Assembly: GCF_028769735.1 (NCBI RefSeq)
Contig: NC_088170.1
Coordinates: 58,623,585 to 58,687,584 of the forward strand
Source: Zonotrichia leucophrys gambelii
Lineage: Eukaryota > Chordata > Aves > Passeriformes > Passerellidae
Reading direction: 5' to 3'
Length of the DNA stretch: 64,000 nt
Each line of letters starts with the position of its first letter. Position 1 is the first letter of the stretch. Of the stretch, positions 1-13,050 are shown one piece after another. The notes under the pieces are model-generated. The model did no database searches. It saw nothing but the letters and a program-made list of their open reading frames with translations, and was not told the DNA's origin. The translations under genes and the position numbers were made by a program.

Positions 1-1900
1 ATGTGTGACAAAGCAGGAGTTCTAATATTGACAAACAAAAGCACTTAGTTGCTCAATGTGCTTGATGGTTGACTTTAGCCTAGACTAAAGTGACTTTCTT
101 AGAACCATAGCAAGGAAAGCTTTAAGGTGATATTTGGGTGGCAGTGAAATAATTTTGCAAGAGCTTAGGAGGTATCCTTGCTCAGGTGTGGAAATTGGTC
201 TGAATGAAAACACAGGCTGGTTGTTGAAAGCTTTGTAAATGGATACTGACAATGTGAACCAACTAGAAATGTGAGCAAATGGTGTGACAGCAAGTAGGAT
301 GTGGACAGTTTAGTGTACATGAGACAGAGGAGCCTGGAAAGCAAAGATGAGTTGTTCCCAAAATTCAAATTTGGAATGGAGGATTGTGCATAGAAGGATG
401 CAGAGAGTAAAACAGTATGACAATATAGAAGAAACTTTAGAAACAGTGTGAACAAGCAGGATAATGTTTGTCAACATGGAAAATAGAAAATATAGCTAAT
501 GTGAGGTGAAGCCTCAGACAAACCTTTAGTTCTGAAGGTGTTTATAGCAGACTTTGTCCTAGGGATACCCAGGAAGAATCATTCAGATGTGGATGTAACC
601 TGAATGAACAGTTTAAGAGAGAAGCTCCTGCAAAGATGACATAGTACTTTATCATAGTATTTTATATCTGAATGATGGACAAGTTGATTATTCTGTCCAG
701 GGTGATCAAGAGAGGAGGTGCAGAAAAGAGGATAGGAGTGGTGGGATCTAAATTCTGCTCTGGCTGTATCGAGCTGAAGCTAACAGCTACTCAGTGGCAA
801 GAGGTGTCAGATAGAATGAGATTTTTTGTTTAGGTGTAAATCTACTGTATTTGAGACTGTTCTCAGGAACTGAATGTAAAATTCTCTGACATGAGAGTAG
901 CAGCAAAAGATACATCTCAGTGGAGGCCTGCTAGAAGACAAAGGAAGTCTGCCAGTACTCTGTGTAGGGATTGGTACAGGAAGGATGGGCAGTAGGAGAG
1001 GGGAGAGTAATGGAAGTCAGAAACAGAGCTTCAAAAGGAGAAAAGCATCTAATTTTTATGAAGAACACAAAAGAGTAGGGGGGTGGAAATGATGAAGTTG
1101 TGATGTTGCAATAGTAAAAGATTTTTAGACATTTTAGTGAGTATAGTTTCACTGTATTGCAAGGGTCACATGAAGGAAACTCACACTGAAGTTAGAGACA
1201 AAAGTGTAATTTGTTATCAAACAGAGCATAATAAGCTTAGATGTGGAAAAAGGGCAGGAAGAGTAATGTGGTTAGAGAATCAAGGAGTTAGAAGCAGATT
1301 TCCAAACACAGGAAAGACTGATTGACTGTTCTGCTGTTCTGTCAGAGCAGGAGGAGGAAGGAGATGTGAGGTATGGGCTGATGAGAGTGAGCCAAGGAGA
1401 GAGTGGAACAGATGTGTTTTACATCTATTGTACAAGGAAGAAGGGAGAGCTATAAGGGAGAGAAAGAGAGTGGGAAGGGAGAATGTGAAATGGTTATTAT
1501 GTTTTCTCGCTTTCTCTTGGAATAAATATTTGCATTCTATTGCTGAGAAAGAAATAGATACAAAAGAAAAGGTTTGAGGAGTGAGTCAAAAGTAGGAAGA
1601 AAAAAGGCTGAAATTGCAGGTGTGGGTTCAGCTCAACTGGAGGAATGGCACAGATTAGTAAGCAGCAGGAGAGAGAGAGAGAAAATGTGCGATAACCTCA
1701 TTTTCAGACTGGTTCTCTTTTCCACTGCAAATTCTAGGACAGGCGAGAATATAGCAAAGAAAATGGATGTTTAAGATAAGAGTGAGTTCAGGATTGGTGG
1801 AGTTGGACCTAGTATTAGCAAGCAGAGCAAAAATCATCACAGAAAAAGAAAAAAGCTCTTCAAGGAGAGAGAAGAGTGTGTGGTCATATCTATCACATAG
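1..1900 (+). other. Purine-rich intronic segment, no gene recognised
   Basis: The + strand is visibly rich in A and G, with many GAGAG, GGAAG and AGGAGG runs, most densely around 1340-1500 and 1560-1690. Short open frames on both strands are interrupted and unlike any family I know. No known repeat was identified, although such a strand bias could be the trace of an old degraded element. Confidence 0.5.
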
Positions 1901-4900
1901 CATGATGGACGTGAAAGTAGTAGTTCTGTTCCTTCCTGCAGTGCATCATAAGTACTCGTATGTCTACATGATCTGTCACATACTGAAACTGACTTGTGCT
2001 TCCTGCTTCCAGAGCTGAGCCAAGGCCATGGGATTGCATTATCGTGGACTGGGCCCCGGGTAATGTGGTACTGCTCAGGGTGTATCAGGGTGAGAGCTTG
2101 GGCACGGTGCTGCAGTAACCATGGGTGTATGGCTTGTGCTTGTCTCGCAGGGCAAAGCAGCTTGTTCCTGTCTACATGCTACAGGCAGGCATGCCTTATG
2201 ATACAGCACTTTTTGTTTTTTTTCTCTGAGAAAGCAGGAGAGTCATTTTAGAGGGGTTAGATGGAATGGCTGTCATTCATGTCATTCAGTGTCTAAGAAG
2301 TTAATCTCAGGTTTTCACATCTCTTTAGTAGATCTAAACAGCTGTTTAAAGAAGAGGAAGATGCTGTGGGAGAGATTAGTTCCTTCACACGCAGAGCATT
2401 GAGCTGATTCCTTGACTTGGAAGGCTTTATTCATTACCTTGCCTGCCTTTCCCAAGCAACTTTCTGCATGTCCCTGTATGTTATCAATGTTCAGTCATCC
2501 CAGCAGCTTGTACACGTCACCATGCAGAGGTGCTGAGAAAACAGGAAAAGAAAAAAAATCTTCAGATTTTCTCTTCAGGGTGTCTCAGGTGGTTGGTTTT
2601 TTTGTGCTCTATATGAAGTTTTGTGGTTCTGATTGTATTCATGCTTTTGCTATATTTTTGGCTTTTTAGAAATCTTGGAGAACCTTGGGCAAATATGTTA
2701 AGAAACTGGATGTATGGCAATGGAAAAACATGAGGAGAAATGGGAGAAAAAATGTTTCAGCTCTTGAAATTATGGTGAGCTGTGTGTATAGTGCTTTTAA
2801 TAGAGTCTTCGAACATTCTGTGCTTGGTGTAAGTTTTCTTCAGCTTCTCTCATAACTCACAACACACTGGGTGTGAACATTAACAAGCCTTTTAGGTATT
2901 TAAATTTTGAAAGAGGTAATGCAGCTTTACATATTTTTGAGTTTCTTGCTCATCAAGAAAAATTATTCTTGACTGCATTGCTCAAGGAGGGAATGCTACG
3001 AATTTTATTTTGTGGCATTTATTATTCTTTCCAGCTTTTCAAGATACCTGTCACTATTCTGACTGTTTGTTTTCCAAGCTTCTTGGGAAATCAAAGGTAT
3101 TGTAAACTTTTATCACTTTCCTGGAAGGTAAGAGGGTATCCTCTATGGGAGTTCTTGTAGGATTTTCATTTAAGTTTTTTTAAATTCCTTGTAATTAAGC
3201 ATGTATTTGGAGAAGTCCTAAAGAGATATGTGATATATGTGGTCAAATGATGTAATATATATAAAGTGTTAGCTTTGAAACAGGAAGATATGGTCTGTAT
3301 TTCTGAGAGCTTCCAATACATTTCAGACAAAGCCATAAGTAGTGTATGTTGTGAAGACAAAAATCAGTCTATGAATGCTGAAAAATTTCATGCAGTAAGC
3401 TATTTTAAGGAGGAATTTGAAGGAGGTAGAGAATAATTAGTTGATGTGGAGGAAGGAGGCATTAAAGCTGATAGTATAGCACACAGGAAAGTAGCATACA
3501 GAACAGATTTCTAGTGAAAGCAGCTCATTTGTAAAAATAAACTCTCCCTGTTTTACTAATATTGTCTTACTGTCTCGGAGCTGGAAAGCAAAACTGATTG
3601 TAATTGCCAGACTGCAAAAATAACATAAATATTGAAAGATAAATCTTAATCTTTCTTAACTCTGTTCCCTAAACATGACCTCTATTCTCCAAATACTTAA
3701 ACATTGCCTTTATTATTAGGCTTCAGCCTCATCTGTTCTCTTGAATAGAGCCCTAGTTTTGCTACTAGGCAAAAAGTGAAGAGAGACTAACACATTGTGT
3801 ATGCAACAACATTTGTCATTCTTTTACACTCTTTCTTCTGTATTAGTTCTTTTCTGCCTGTTTGTTTGTATATTACAGGCTTGGAGGGTAAGTGGCATGC
3901 AAAATTCTAAACAGTTTTGACTCTTGTTCTCAACTATCAACCTTAGAATGAGCCTGTTGTGTCCAAATTTCTCTGAAGTTTAGATTTTTTTTTTATGAGA
4001 ACCCCTTTGAATGTGACCTTTCCATGGCAGATTTCTGACTTACCATTTGCTAGCATGGTGTGCTATGAAAACAATACACAGAACAAGTGCTTTTAAGAGC
4101 TTGCTCATTTTAGTACTGTGAGGTTATGAGAGAGACTTTCCCTGTGTTCAGAATTATTATATGGAAGATGCTTTGAGTACTAATCAGGCCAATGTGTATA
4201 TATCCAGAGGAAGGGTATGAAATAGGATCCAGGTCAATGTGAGGAATGGCAGAGGGAGTGAGTGGATGGGAAGAATCACAAGAAGAAACAAGTTGATTAC
4301 TGATGTTTATAGATCACCTCTCTTTGTAAAGAGGCCCATGGTGTCCTACCACCTATGTGTAGAAATGTTTTGTCACTGAAAGAGGATGGGCAAGCATGGC
4401 TGCTGCTGCTGAAAGACTAATTATACCTGCACTGGAATTAACTGAAAGAACACTGGAAGCCTGCTCTGTACTGATAGGGTGCAGTCCAGTCCCCACTGAA
4501 GAATGTTATTGCGTAACAATTTCAAAAGGAAAGGGAAAATGCTTTATTTCTAGATCACAAAGAGAATACAGGCACATAGAATGTATTTATTTATGGGGGG
4601 GGAAGAAAAAGCAAAATACCAGAGCATGTTACTTTTCCCTATACGGATTGTGGCAGGCTTTATTGACTAGCACTCTGTTTATTGTTTCTCAAAGGTCAGT
4701 GGCTGCCATTGCCACCAAATTTTGCTTACATTACTTTATTTACATTACACCAAATTTTACTTACATTACATTTACTTACATTAAAGTAAGGACTGACATA
4801 CTTCAAAATACATTGCTGGGGGTTATCTTTCTCTCAAAGAACAGTTACCCAAGCCACACTTAGAGGAATAGGTCAGCTCTGGTTACAGCAAAAACCCACA

Positions 4901-5879
4901 GTAATTCACCATATTTTAGCAAATCACCACATATTCTAGTATAGTGCCTTTCAATAATTTTTAAATTACTTAAAGGCAGAATTTGATGTTGCTACTCCAA
5001 AAGCTAGATTGCTTGATCCTTTGCTGTGCAAACATTACCATCACCTTTTCTGCACCCATCCACTCTACCAGTAAGGATCATGGACTTTACCAGATATGTG
5101 AGGATATCATCTTATAGTCTCTAATTGGATTTTTTGGGGCATTTTTCTTTTTGTTGTGTTGTGAAAATGGTCATCCTAGATACTTTGTGATTTTACTCGG
5201 GTTTCTTTTTAGTCCAGGATAGAAAGGGGAACTAGCTGGTGATACAGTAATAATTAAAGATTATAACTGGCAAGTAATTTTCACTACATGGATAGATTTA
5301 TAACATTAGCAAATCCTCCATGACTAGCCTGCAGCTCTGCCTTTTGTCTGGAAGAACACTGGCTTTAGCCTGAAGCAATTTTTCGTTGTGCCCACCAGAT
5401 TTTGCTGAGAATAAAACCTGCTGTGACCACCCAGCACCTCAAGAGGTGAATATATAAGTGAGCATCAGAATGCCATAGTGCAAAATAGGCTGGAAATGTT
5501 CAGTTTATTGAATTAAATAGTGGTTTAAAGAGAGAGCTTTAAATTGGGTAACTATTACATGATTGCAGTGTAATCTTTCTCTCTGCAGTTTTTCTCTTGT
5601 AAAATACAGGCACTGAATTTATACGTTTCATCACTCTTGCAGCTTTGGCAATTTGGGTTAAAAATACATATTTTTTTCTTTACAATAAACATGTGAACTT
5701 GGTCATGGTCCATTCTGAATTTTTTGTATTTGGAAGAACTAGATAGAATGTAAGCAGAGACGGAAGAATTGCTTTTGAGGGTTGATTAATTGCAGTGTTA
5801 CTCCTTTTGCAAAGGGGTCTTGAAGGAGGCTGAAAAGCATGACTGGGAGAGTAGGGGGAGGTGAATACTGCTACATTTT
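1900..5879. other. Intronic sequence, nothing recognised except a 35-bp tandem duplication
   Basis: AT-rich sequence with many stops in all frames. The longest open frame (4396-4863, +, 155 codons) has no recognisable domain. It crosses a G8 run and a 35-bp tandem duplication, so it is probably a chance frame. No transposon ends or RNA genes were seen. Confidence 0.5.
4714..4784. repeat. 35-bp tandem duplication
   Basis: Two adjacent copies (4714-4748 and 4749-4784) both begin ACCAAATTTT and continue with TTACATTA motifs. They differ by a few substitutions and one inserted base. Each copy contains shorter TTTACATTAC-type internal repeats. Confidence 0.8.
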
Positions 5880-6410
5880 GTACTGCTTTACTGAAGTGTT
5901 GTATCCCATTTCTCACGTCCACATCTGGTGTTGGAAAAACTGGAAGGAGTTCAGAAAAAAGATACATTAATTTAAGGCCTGGATAATCAGCTTTAGAATG
6001 GAAGATTTAAGAAGCTCAATCTATTTAGTTTATCAACAGACAGTAGAGGCTACCTGATAAGTCTATAAGTACTTAGTCAGGGCAAAGGTATCTGACAGTT
6101 AGATGGTTCTTTGTCAGGTAGATTAAGGGGATTCTTGTGGCTGAAAGCTGAAACTAGATCAGTTCAGACTAGAAATAAGATGCAGTTTTCTAATGATACA
6201 ATTAAATAGGAACAGCTTATCAAGGGCTGTAGTAGACTCTGTTGCACAAAATACCTGCAAAAGGTCCTGATCCTTTCCCTGGAAGCACAGAGGGCTTTAG
6301 CCATGCAGAAGGCTTGGGTTTGAGGCTAAAATAGTATGGGTAAATTCTGTGGCCTGTTTTAACATAGAGTGTCGGTACAGACCATAAGGAAGATTTTTGT
6401 TCTAGCTCCC
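5880..6410 (+). mobile_element. Ancient L3/CR1-like LINE, 3' end
   Basis: This stretch can be followed for about 500 bp against the old L3/CR1-type LINE common in turtles and crocodiles. Landmarks in order are: TGTTGTATCCCATTTCTC; AAGAAGCTCAATCTATTTAG, then TTTATCAA (the LINE's LFSL coding segment); TCTATAAGTACTTA; TTCAGACTAGAAATAAGATG; CAGCTTATCAAGGGCTGTAG; and TTCTGTGGCCTGTTTTAACA near the 3' end. It is sense to ATXN7L1, heavily diverged and has no intact reading frame. The consensus is recalled, so the boundaries are approximate. Confidence 0.82.
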
Positions 6411-9400
6411 TAAAATTTCATATGTTGTTACTGCTGCTTTTGTTAACAAAAGAAGTTCCTGTGAAAAAGAAAAAGCTTTCTAATGTGGTGAGTGAGAAGG
6501 GACTGTCCTCTAACAGCAGGTAAAAGAGGAAATAACACTTTCCAATCTCGCTTTGTGTTTTTCTGGTAATCAAAACCACTGATATCCCTCCAGTCATTAA
6601 TTCTAAGCATAACTTAATCATTTACCAATGTAATTGTTGGCCTTTTCAGAAGTGTTACAGGTAGTTTTTGCCTTCTCATTGTAAGGTCAGGTAATTGACA
6701 GCTGGACCCAAATGCCTTCTTCAACCTTGTTTGCAAAGCAAAACAATCTTTGTCAGCAGGTTTTCCCTGGTGCTGCCTTCTTGGCCATGGATTTATGAGA
6801 ATATAGCAGGTCAATCTTTGTGGTAGAGTAAAAGGTTCTGTTATTTCTAATGAATTGTATCAGAACTCATTTTATCCTAGTTTTGCACAAGAGTCAGTAG
6901 GAGTTGTTTGAAGGATATTGGTACTTGTATCATTTAGTTTGCCTCTTTTTTGTGAAATCATCAGCAGTATGAGAGAAAGTGTCATGGTTTTTCTTGGTTA
7001 TGCTGACAGCAAGGCAAATCAGTGCTGATATAAGGTAGATTGTACTTAGATGGGAAATGTCTGTGGGGTTAAAGGAAGCACCTAACCTGCTTTTAGAGGT
7101 TTTCCCAACATCAGTAGTTCTATAACTCTTGTGAACACTATATACAAAATAAGTGAAGAGCAAGTGTGCTGCGTCTTAAGTTTATAAATTTTTCACCCTC
7201 ATCCCCTTACCAGTATTGCTGCCTCCAAAAACTGTAAAAAAGAAAAGCGTGAATTGGTGTTCTAAACAAGAAAACAGGCAATATTAAATTTTATCAGGAT
7301 TTGGGGCATACACACCCAACAAAAACTAAAGAATTTCAGTACTGTGGAATAATAATTAGTTGGAAGGGGTAAAACAAACTGTGAATTGGACAATGAAGTT
7401 TGCTCCAAGTACATGTTGGTGTGTGTTCTATTGTAGAACCATGTGAACTTTGAAGTTCATGTGAGATTTTTCTGGTTGGGAGTGTACAGGGTCACACATA
7501 TCCTGTGATACCTTGTAGTGATAGCATGAGGAGATTCTAAAGGTTCAGGAAATTTGGTCTTCCTCAGTTCCTTGTTGTTGCCTGTGACAATGTTGCACAG
7601 CTTGGTGGGTATCTGATCCATCAGTTTTTGGCTGAGTAGTTACAAAATGTTTAGAAGTTTATATTTGGAGTCACCTTTAATGTTTCTTGTATAGTGAGCT
7701 GGACTGAATGTTTGGACCTTGGCATGGTCTCCTCAATAGGTGTATCCTGTTATCCTGCAAATATTGGATTAGGTAAGGATCTGCTGCAAGGCTGTGGAAT
7801 ATTAGCAACCATGCTAAGATGAATCACATGATTGGTCTGCTTAACCTTCCCAGCATCATTTAATCCATGCCTGCATTCAGGTAAATTGTATTTGAGATTG
7901 TGGCAAATATGACAACAAAAGATGATATTTGCTTTGACATAAGGCACTAAAAAGAGTAATTTCTAATATGAAAGCAAGAATTCAAGAAGGAGACTTGAAA
8001 CCCTGCAGGAGGGAGAGATTCCTTAGAAATTGGAGGAAATAGTCAGATACAGTTACTCTGCTGGCAGGGTGTGTCCATCCAAGGCAAAGGTTTGTTGGGT
8101 TGTGTATTAGGCAGATCTGTGTCACTGTTGCTGTTGGATAGGGATCTTTAAAATGTATGGAACCTCAGTGGTACTGTAGAAAGCTCAAGGCTTCACCTTC
8201 CTGTGAGGTACTTTTATGGCTGTTACTCAAGCTGGAAGTTAAGAGCACCAAAGTTCTTACTTCTCATTTGCTTTCTACAGGAACAAAGTACTTGTTGAAC
8301 AGAATCATGCTCTACAGTGTCATGCCACAGTCTCAAAGTTTAAATGGATTAGGACTGTCATCTTACTGAAGTTGTGCCTGCTTCAGAAGAAGTAAGATGC
8401 AGAGCTTTAGAACCTCACATAGCACGTGACAGCACCAAACTATTCGGGGCATTTTCTTGCCTTTTTTTATCAGTGTCCTACCTACAAAAAGGCAAGGCAC
8501 CTTGAGCCATGTGTTTCCATCTGATGTCTATTGATTACAAAAAAGCCCATCCTCTCTTCTCCACTCCCCTTGCCAAAATGTCACTGCTTGCTTCTGCAAG
8601 AGACAAATGGCAGCAGTCATACCAGAAGAGTTCCTGTCCTGAAATGTGCAGAAGCCTGCTAACTCATTAAAACACTATATTCTTGATATGGCACATAGGT
8701 CAAGTGCTGGCTCCAGAAGGGGAGTATGCCCATCTCTGTGCATCTGATGGAACTGAAACTCTGCTTTCTTACTGCCAGTCACCTGCTAAGAGAGAGCCAC
8801 GCTGACCTGTCAGGAGAGAAAAATGTTATTTTCACTGTAGTGACTCCTCAGGATGCTACAGACAGGATAGGTTCTGCAATGTGGATGTGGAAGTGTGTTA
8901 TTTAAATACTTTGAGCTGATGTGGGAGCTTAAGGATGCAGAGAGCTGGTGCAGAATCCTGACAGCTGCATCAGGCCATCTTTTAAATTGTGCGCTGGATA
9001 CACTAGCAGCAAAATGCAGTACATATATTTGCAGTCTGGAAAAGACAAAGCACACAACAAAGTTAGCTGAATTAAGGTGAGGGATGGCTCTGGGTGTTGC
9101 TATATGCTGAAAATCTGCAGGCAAATTTCCTAAAAATATATGCACGTGTGTACACATACATTCGTATATCTAGAAAATTGTCTGGAATCATCATTGGTCT
9201 TGGGTTTCAAGATTTTTGTTGAATATCTGGTGATTCAAAATTACCTTCTTTCAAGGTATCACTTAACGTTCCTTGATCTAATATTACAACTGTTTTACAG
9301 TGTGCTGGGGCTCTTTTACCTAATTGAAAACTGGTTTTAATCTGTGATACATTTAAGATTGTTTGTCTTGTTTCACTAGTCATATTTTAATGATTTTTTT

Positions 9401-10284
9401 AAAATTACAAGAAATCATACTGTTATTTATTTATTTCTCTTTTGAGTTTCTTATTTTGTTCCAGCTGTCTCTTTAACTGGTTTAAGCTATAAAAGTATAT
9501 AAGTGGAACTGGTGTTTGGGAGTTGGTAGATATATATCTGTATTTTATATAGCTGGTATTTTAAGACAATTTTTGTCCATTGTCAATATTTTAGGAGAAC
9601 TGTTTTGCTTGTCAGAAATGGCTTCCTGAGAATTCTTTCAGTGATATTGCAGTAAAAACAACAATTGAAAAAGAGCAGAAGCCTATACCTGGGGTATAGG
9701 TAAAAAACTTTCACATGATATACTGGTTTGAGAGATGTCTAGGGCTTAAATATGTTTACTGTCAGTATTTAGTGTATTGTCTTGCAGGTGTTGGTTGGGA
9801 ACAGTTGGCCCTTGTCTTTATTAGCATCTGAACTGTTTCCTGCCCTGAGCAGACAACCTGTAGTTGGCATCTGCTGCCAGTTAAACATTGTTGATTCCTT
9901 AGTGGAGATCTTTCCCTGTGGCCTCTGGACAGTGAGTCTGGCTGGGCACGTGTCACTTTGGTTTGGCATTACTGCTTTGCTTCTCTGTGCTTATCACCTC
10001 CTCTGGGAGTGTAACAGTAAATGGATGGAAAGGGGCTTCAGAAGAAAACCAGATCTCTCTAATGTAATAAAATACCTTAAGTATGGAGCCTTTTGTTCTA
10101 TAAAGGTAAATAAGATACTTCTGCATTTTGAAAGTGCAGCCACGTTTTAGGGATATTGTTGGTTACATTTCAGTTTGGTTAACAATTTACTCTTTCAGAA
10201 CCAACAAACAGTTTTAATGCTTTAGTAACATACTCCTCTAAAGCACTTGGCAGGCTGCATAATAAATTAAGCCTCTCAAGCTTT
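6411..10284. other. Intronic sequence, nothing recognised
   Basis: AT-rich sequence without recognisable genes or repeats. A splice-bounded open segment on the + strand (9788-10105) lies between a plausible acceptor and donor. It has phase-0 ends and no known homology, and it is discussed as a finding. Confidence 0.45.
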
Positions 10285-10385
10285 CTGTGAAGCATCACAG
10301 ATGGAGAAACAGAGGAACATGGAGAGGCCAAGTGACTAGCTCCAGACATGTAAAATAAATCTCTAGTTGTATTGCTGGAATGCTA
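10285..10385 (-). mobile_element. MIR-like SINE fragment
   Basis: The + strand reads CACAGATGGAGAAACAGAGG followed by GAGAGGCCAAGTGACTAGCT. This is the complement of the MIR core (consensus GATGAGGAAACTGAGGCACAG, then GAGAGGTTAAGTGACTTGC). The rest is diverged. MIR elements are ancient amniote SINEs and survive as degraded copies in birds. Confidence 0.7.
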
Positions 10386-11237
10386 TGGTTAAATGCACCT
10401 GCATATGGAAATTGTGTGAAGGTGAGGTGAATAAAAATAAACAAATTGCTGCATATAATTGCAACACATTATGTTTTCAACAATATTCACCTTAGACATA
10501 GATCTTGAATTTACACAACACAGCTAGCTGTATCTGCATGGGAGCCACATCCTTCTTACCACTGATATTTTTATGAAAGGTGATGGAGGACCAGATATGT
10601 ATGTGGGAAGTTGGGGATTGACCAGCCACTGCTTTACATTGGTGCTGTCAAGTTAAGTTTTAATTTTCCTTTGTCTGAGGAGAGAAAACTGCTTTTTGGT
10701 CTCTCCAGCAAGTGCCTGTCTTAAGGACTGTCTTACAGAAGAGATTTTGTCATTGGAATAGGTGTACTTTATTTCTTATTGTTCTTTTTTTGTTTAATTG
10801 TTTTTAAAATTTGCTGTTCTTGCAGTCAGCCAAATGTAGGTACTTAGCAAAATCCAGGTCTCATGTCAGACAGCACTGGCAAAGCTTGCCTTGGAGTATA
10901 CAATGTATACAGGAATATCTGTGTACTGCACTCCAGTAACCTGTGTAGTGAAACCTCTAATAACTTGGAAATGGGGGGTTCTTTTTCTTCAGAATTTGTG
11001 TTTAGATCAAAGGAGTTGGCAGAGTAACAATTTGATGCTCCTGTGTGTTCCATAGCTTGAAGGAGGCTTTCCTTCTCTTTAACAGGTATCAGTTAATTAT
11101 TTTCTTTTTAAGAAAGCAAATTGACTCAGAGTGCTCCTATGGAGTTAGTTCATTCAGAGAGACATGTTGCAGCAAGGAGCTTGCTTGTGGTCTGGTGTGT
11201 AATATCTTCTTTTACACAGTTTTGAGTTGCTCCTGGC

Positions 11238-11266
11238 TTTTTTTTTTTTTTTTTTTTTTTTTTTTT
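11238..11266. repeat. Poly(T) tract
   Basis: An uninterrupted run of 29 T on the + strand. It is too long to be stable and is likely polymorphic. No retrocopied gene is recognisable on the side from which a minus-strand poly(A) tail would come. Confidence 0.95.
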
Positions 11267-13012
11267 GTGGTCATAGCTTTGTTTTAATTAGAGGGGTTTG
11301 AGCAAGTGAAAGGTTGGAGGGGGCTAGGGGTGAGTGGAAATTACCATGGAGTAGGATGGGCAGGAGGAGCCAGGGGGGTTGGTACGGAGGCAGAGTGTGG
11401 GAATGTATCATCTGAAGTTTCAGGGGATGTGTCCTGCCTAGTGCTGTGACCTCTTGCCTAATTTGCTTTGTGTAAGTGCTTCAGATATGCCTAATGGGAA
11501 AACGATGGGAGCTTGCAAATCGTCAGAATCTGTTTGAAGGAGTCAAGAAGTGTGGTAAATGATTAAGGTTTTGTTTGCTTAAAGTGTCCTGAGTTTTGGT
11601 GTGTCTGGGCTACTGACTGCTTACAGTTCCTTTGGTATGTGTGTTCAGCACTCTGCACAGGCAGATAAAGGGCAAAGTTTTCATTAACAGCAGCATAGCT
11701 CCCATCATGAATGATATCGCTCACCTTACACGTCCCAAATTTTTCTTAAAATTTCAGGATATGGACTGTTTTGAAAATGTGAAGATTCCTTTTTTGTGTG
11801 AGTTTGTAGTTTGTAAAATCTTGAAGTCTTCTGAATGTAACTGAGAGCCATGCAGTCAAATCCTTGCATGTGACCTGAGGAGATCTTTGTATTCTTGTAT
11901 GCAGATGTCATGGTGATAACACAGTAATCCAGTCATTGAAATGTACTTTGTTCTGTAACTTTTAATAAAGTGAAATGCAATTCAAGTGTGTGAAATAACA
12001 ACTGACAGTAGAACTGGAAAAAATAGTGCTGTATTATTTGAATTTTTTTTTTTTCTGTATAGCATATAATTTTGGTGAAATTTTAGTAGAGGTGATTTTA
12101 TTCACAGTTTCATCAACAGTTTTGCAACAAGTTTGATATTTTGTAATGCTCTGTTTGCACAGAGGAAGAAGTCCTTGTAAGATTATTGAAACATGCAGTT
12201 GTAAAGCACTTGGAATGTAAACAGTGATTGTGAGCTAGCTGTCAGTATGTTATTTTAATAAGAATTGGGACATGTTTTGATAATTAACTGTGCATGAATG
12301 ATTACTAGTGATTTTTATGGTATTACAATTTCTTTTTCATGATTGCTCCCTCTCTCTCTCTTTTTTGTTTTTCCTCCCTTCTTTGACAAGGGGAGTCATC
12401 TGTTAATTTCTGGTAGCTACCCTGGTGATACTAAATCAAAATAAGTTAATTGTGAATGGCCAATTGGTCAGCATCTAAACTGTAAGTGGTAAATAGTTGC
12501 AATATTCTCCTTGCTGTAAAGTAGAATTCTGAGATGAAACTCAATATTCCCACTTTAAGTCTGTGGAGATATAGGCAAAAAAGTTTGAATCCAGGGTTAA
12601 ATCTTAGTTATGCCTGTGTTTTCTACTAAAACCATTTGTGTATTGCTCTTGGATTTAATAGGCAATGACTTTGCTAGTGTTAGCTGTAAAATTCAGCTGG
12701 TGCATGAAAAAGAAACTGCTTTCACTTAAATGGTGAAAGAATAACAAAGTAGAAATTAGCAAGTTTTAATTTGTGTTTATGAAGAGCTTAGGATGATACA
12801 ATCAGGAAGGAAAAAATAACACTCTTTTTCACTAGCATGAAACCATGTTGAAAAAATGTAATATTATAAGATTTTTAGCAGTTTGTAAAATGCTGTTGCA
12901 AGTATCCTTCAAGTATTGCAAATATAGGTAGGATAATAAAGCTATAAAATAATTTTTCAGATACTAAATCAGTAAAGAAATGTATAGGTAAGGTGTCCAA
13001 ACTGCCTTAATT

Positions 13013-13050
13013 CTATTGCATCATCATGTAACTATTGTATCATCATGTAA
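13013..13050. repeat. 19-bp tandem duplication
   Basis: Two adjacent 19-bp copies, CTATTGCATCATCATGTAA and CTATTGTATCATCATGTAA, differ at one base. Confidence 0.9.

Noticed and set aside
6970..6990. TGTCATGGTTT, the same motif as the LTR end.
   Set aside because: No matching CA end with AAACCATGACA and no LTR-like sequence follows; a chance match.
7340..7400. AGTTGGAAGGGGT, like the minus-strand CR1 3' end.
   Set aside because: The terminal octamer repeats and surrounding CR1 sequence are missing.
11238..11300. Poly(T) tract as the tail of a minus-strand retrocopy.
   Set aside because: No gene-like sequence precedes the tail on the minus strand, and poly(A) retrocopies are rare in birds because CR1 does not use poly(A).
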